Shown here in pieces: positions 20,098 to 21,417 of a stretch of DNA of 21,417 nucleotides. The position numbers were made by a program, and so were the translations under genes. The stretch comes from a virus. Positions within the stretch are counted from its first letter, which is position 1. Each line of letters begins with the position of its first letter. The notes under the pieces were generated by a model. The model saw only the letters and a list, made by a program, of their open reading frames with translations. It ran no database searches and was not told the origin of the DNA. The stretch spans positions 1-21,417 of IMG/VR virus record IMGVR_UViG_3300031576_000286; one strand, 5' to 3'.

Positions 20098-20588
20098 TTT
20101 GAGGACTCCTTCGTGCGCTGGTGGTCAAGCATCGTCTTCGCCGTGATGTTCTCCTGGTGCCACCTCTCGAACTCAGCATACGACTTTCCGATCGGCTTGC
20201 CGTGCCGCAGCCACGGGAAGGACTTGTCGATCACCGTGTAGATGAAGACCTGCTCGCGAATGAATTCCCTGGCCTGCGACTGGAGTTGATCAAAGGCGAG
20301 GGCGATCTGCAGCGCTTCGTCGGACAGGGCGCGGTACGCGGTGCCCGGCTCGCGCGCCTTGGGCGGTGATTCTCCAGCGGCAACTAGGTAGTCCTCGTAC
20401 GAGATGCCCATGAGCCCGGCGACCGGGCCGACCTCGGCTCGAGGAATGCCGCGGGCCCGCCAGTTCGTGATCCGCCCGTCCGAATAACCGGTGGCGCGCA
20501 GGCGCCCGCGGTTCTCCTTCGCGCTCTTGAACCAGTCGAAGAGCGGCTTGGCCGAGACGTTGCCCGATTTCGCTTGTGCCTTGGTCAT
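20094..20588 (-). CDS. Phage repressor (CI-like, no S24 protease domain)
   Basis: The ATG at 20588 lies against operator OR3. Upstream in-frame codons would place the start inside OR2/OR3. The 164-residue product has an HTH-like N-terminus ('LFDWFKSAKENRGRLRATGYSDGRITNWRARGIPRAEV' then 'GLMGISYEDYLVAAGE'). Its C-terminal half is helical ('LSDEALQIALAFDQLQSQAREFIREQVF') and not the beta-rich S24 fold: no Ala-Gly cleavage site and no Ser/Lys dyad motif are visible. So SOS self-cleavage is unlikely. It should bind the TAAAC-N5-GTTTA sites and autoregulate. With no ribosome-binding site and a -10 box eight bases upstream, its mRNA is probably leaderless, as for lambda cI from PRM. Confidence 0.75.
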   Translation of the reverse strand: MTKAQAKSGNVSAKPLFDWFKSAKENRGRLRATGYSDGRITNWRARGIPRAEVGPVAGLMGISYEDYLVAAGESPPKAREPGTAYRALSDEALQIALAFDQLQSQAREFIREQVFIYTVIDKSFPWLRHGKPIGKSYAEFERWHQENITAKTMLDHQRTKESSK

Positions 20589-20602
20589 AAACAAGAAGTT
20601 TA
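20588..20602. promoter_or_regulatory. Operator OR3
   Basis: TAAACAAGAAGTTTA, a perfect TAAAC-N5-GTTTA site that touches the repressor start codon and contains the PRM -10, so occupancy should shut off the repressor gene. Confidence 0.8.
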
Positions 20603-20625
20603 GGGAGCCTGTTCTAAACATGCCG
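20597..20625 (-). promoter_or_regulatory. PRM, repressor-maintenance promoter
   Basis: On the minus strand TAAACT (20602-20597) is a good -10, eight bases before the repressor ATG. The -35 at 17-base spacing (CGGCAT) is poor and lies within OR2, as expected for a promoter that needs activation by repressor bound at OR2. Confidence 0.55.
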
Positions 20626-20629
20626 TTGA
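20615..20629. promoter_or_regulatory. Operator OR2
   Basis: TAAACATGCCGTTGA, one mismatch from the palindrome, 23 bp from OR1 and 27 bp from OR3. It overlaps the -35 of PR and the -35 of PRM. Confidence 0.75.
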
Positions 20630-20654
20630 CAAAAGGCTAAACGCTGTGTTTAAA
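20626..20654 (+). promoter_or_regulatory. PR, rightward early promoter
   Basis: TTGACA (20626-20631, consensus) and TTTAAA (20649-20654) are spaced by 17 bases, the same design as PL. OR1 fills the spacer and -10. The predicted start (20660-20662) is only a few bases from the ATG at 20664. Confidence 0.88.
20638..20652. promoter_or_regulatory. Operator OR1
   Basis: TAAACGCTGTGTTTA, a perfect TAAAC-N5-GTTTA site between -35 and -10 of PR. Confidence 0.85.
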
Positions 20655-20663
20655 ATGGGACCC

Positions 20664-20942
20664 ATGCGAACGAACGAAGACGAATCGCCCGTAGACATGG
20701 CCGTCGATGCCGTGGGCTCGATCACCGAGTTGGCTCGGCGCCTGGGGGTGCTGCCGCAGACGATCGTGAATTGGCGAAAGCGCGGCATTCCGGTTGAGCA
20801 GGTGCCCGAAGTCGAGGCCGCCACGATCCCGCGGGACGAGCACGACAAGCCCGTAGAAGGCGCCGAACCGCGCGTGCATCGCTCACAGTTACGACCTGAC
20901 ATGCCGAAGCTGTTTCCACCGGTGGAGCGGGCGGCGGCATGA
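20664..20942 (+). CDS. Cro/YdaS-like regulator
   Basis: The 92-residue product starts at the ATG at 20664; an earlier ATG at 20655 lies before the expected transcript start. The HTH is clear: 'AVGSITELARRLGVLPQTIVNWRKRGIPVEQVPEVEAAT', the YdaS/Cro pattern in which 'IPxExVxxVExAT' follows the recognition helix. The later 'RSQLRPDMPKLFPP' is also typical of that family. It is divergent from the repressor across the three-site OR, as cro is in lambda and P22, and probably binds OR3 first to block PRM. The mRNA would be leaderless or nearly so. Confidence 0.88.
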   Translation: MRTNEDESPVDMAVDAVGSITELARRLGVLPQTIVNWRKRGIPVEQVPEVEAATIPRDEHDKPVEGAEPRVHRSQLRPDMPKLFPPVERAAA

Positions 20943-21151
20943 GAAACCTTGGCATGCCCATGCCGATGCGCGAGAAGCGCTCGGCGCTGCTTAAGGCCTA
21001 CGTGCCGCAGTCGCTGCGCGATTTCTACGAGGAACAGATCGCCAAGCATCCGCAGAAAACCCTCTCGGACGTGGTGTACGAGGCGCTCGAGGACCAGGCA
21101 GCCATGCACATAGCAAAGCAAAAACTCGGCGGTCGCGTCGGGAATCAGTAG
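20939..21151 (+). CDS. Small phage protein, paralogue of the gene at 7400
   Basis: The ATG at 20939 overlaps the cro-like stop as ATGA. An internal ATG (MPMREKRSA...) may be the true start because the similarity begins there. The 70-residue protein shares about 30 of 50 residues with the one at 7400-7597 (REKRSAxLKAxVPxSLR; TLSDxVYxxL). It is probably a small DNA-binding or regulatory protein. Its place beside cro, with a sister gene in the immI-like island, suggests cross-talk between the two regulatory regions. Confidence 0.75.
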   Translation: MRNLGMPMPMREKRSALLKAYVPQSLRDFYEEQIAKHPQKTLSDVVYEALEDQAAMHIAKQKLGGRVGNQ

Positions 21152-21237
21152 GGCCGGAGTGGACTACAAATTCTTTTCAGGCGAGTCGATCTCTTTTTTT
21201 CGTTGTGACTGGTCCACTTTAGACCGGAGCGGCCTGA
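21152..21237 (+). other. Gap with inverted repeats before the last gene
   Basis: AGTGGAC (21158-21164) pairs with GTCCACT (21212-21218), and GGTC-CACTTTA-GACC forms a small hairpin at 21211-21225. A T7 run lies at 21194-21200 without a clear stem directly in front. It may hold an antitermination or regulatory site. No convincing promoter was seen. Confidence 0.35.
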
Positions 21238-21417
21238 ATGTCGCGAACGTATAGGTGGACGGTCGAAGGGCTCACGAAGCGGCGCGCCGCGAACGCACGG
21301 CCCGAGGTGCGGGCGAAGAGGGCAGCGGCGGCGAAGCTGACGTGGGCACGGCCCGAGGTGCGGGCGAAGATGGCAGCGGCGGCGAAGCTGACGTGGGCAC
21401 GGCCCGAGGAGCGGGCG
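21238..21417 (+). CDS. Protein with 17-residue NUMOD3-like tandem repeats (partial)
   Basis: ATG at 21238 opens a frame that runs off the window; 60 residues are visible. After 'MSRTYRWTVEGLTKRRAAN' come repeats of ARPEVRAKMAAAAKLTW (17 residues): two complete and a third cut by the window end. Basic repeats of the type 'RAKMSAAAKxxWxxPE' are known as NUMOD3-like motifs near HNH or GIY-YIG homing nucleases and in repeat proteins of phages, where they bind DNA. A nuclease domain may follow beyond the window. No clear Shine-Dalgarno is seen (CGGAGCGG is a weak candidate). Confidence 0.6.
   Translation, partial: MSRTYRWTVEGLTKRRAANARPEVRAKRAAAAKLTWARPEVRAKMAAAAKLTWARPEERA
21295..21417 (+). repeat. 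51-bp tandem coding repeat
   Basis: Units at 21295-21345 and 21346-21396 differ by very few bases, and a third starts at 21397. The unit is 17 codons, so the frame is kept. The near identity at DNA level points to recent expansion and possible length variation. Confidence 0.9.

Noticed and set aside
21181-21205. Rho-independent terminator at the T-run 21194-21200
   Set aside because: No stable stem directly upstream on the plus strand.
21295-21417. CRISPR array
   Set aside because: Repeats are directly adjacent without spacers and encode an in-frame 17-residue repeat.

Overview
The window is a GC-rich temperate phage genome segment, with no recognisable host gene. Gene content suggests a podovirus-like temperate phage of a Gram-negative host, most likely a proteobacterium and perhaps a betaproteobacterium. 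The grounds are a P22/T7-style injection-protein block, an Erf annealing protein with a YqaJ exonuclease, GH24 lysis genes, and a tRNA-Leu type attachment site. The host assignment is inference from gene style and base composition only.

Layout. (1) 1-5843, plus strand: the end of a tail or DNA-stabilisation protein, a GNAT-like protein, and four Ala/Gln/Arg-rich internal or injection-type proteins, mostly translationally coupled. (2) 5840-8666: a divergent accessory island. On the minus strand are an Arc/Mnt-like ribbon-helix-helix (RHH) protein, an exported HNH nuclease and a small two-TM protein. On the plus strand are a second RHH protein, an unknown protein, two more small basic proteins and a pair of conserved phage proteins of unknown role. 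A 31-bp dyad operator with an embedded sigma70 promoter separates the arms. The position and logic closely recall the P22 immI region (sieA-mnt-arc-ant) between gene 16 and gene 9. (3) 8667-9001: a 5-bp-period degenerate repeat, a strong terminator, a promoter and a leader. (4) 9002-12027: tail fibre and fibre-associated genes. (5) 12027-13880: lysis genes (holin candidates, lipoprotein, DUF6527-like, E-C-T lysozyme).

(6) 13883-14097: an attachment site made of the 3' part of a tRNA-Leu(CAA) flanked by repeated 12-mers. (7) 14050-19223, minus strand: the leftward early operon, read in the order three small proteins, Erf, YqaJ exonuclease, coiled-coil protein, two small proteins, excisionase, integrase. 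(8) 19224-20660: immunity region. It holds PL with two operators and PR/PRM with three operators (consensus TAAAC-N5-GTTTA), a repressor without an S24 autoprotease domain, and two envelope proteins coupled to the repressor. (9) 20664-21417: a Cro/YdaS-like protein, a small protein that is a clear paralogue of one in the immI-like island, and the start of a gene with 17-residue tandem repeats.

How it works together (inference). The lysis-attP-integrase order is that of an unintegrated or circularly read phage genome rather than an integrated prophage. Immunity would be maintained by the repressor at OL/OR, with two exported/membrane proteins made in the lysogen. Because the repressor shows no self-cleavage domain, induction probably needs an antirepressor, and the immI-like island is the natural place to look. 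The exported HNH nuclease plus membrane protein in the position of P22 sieA is the best candidate for a new superinfection-exclusion system.
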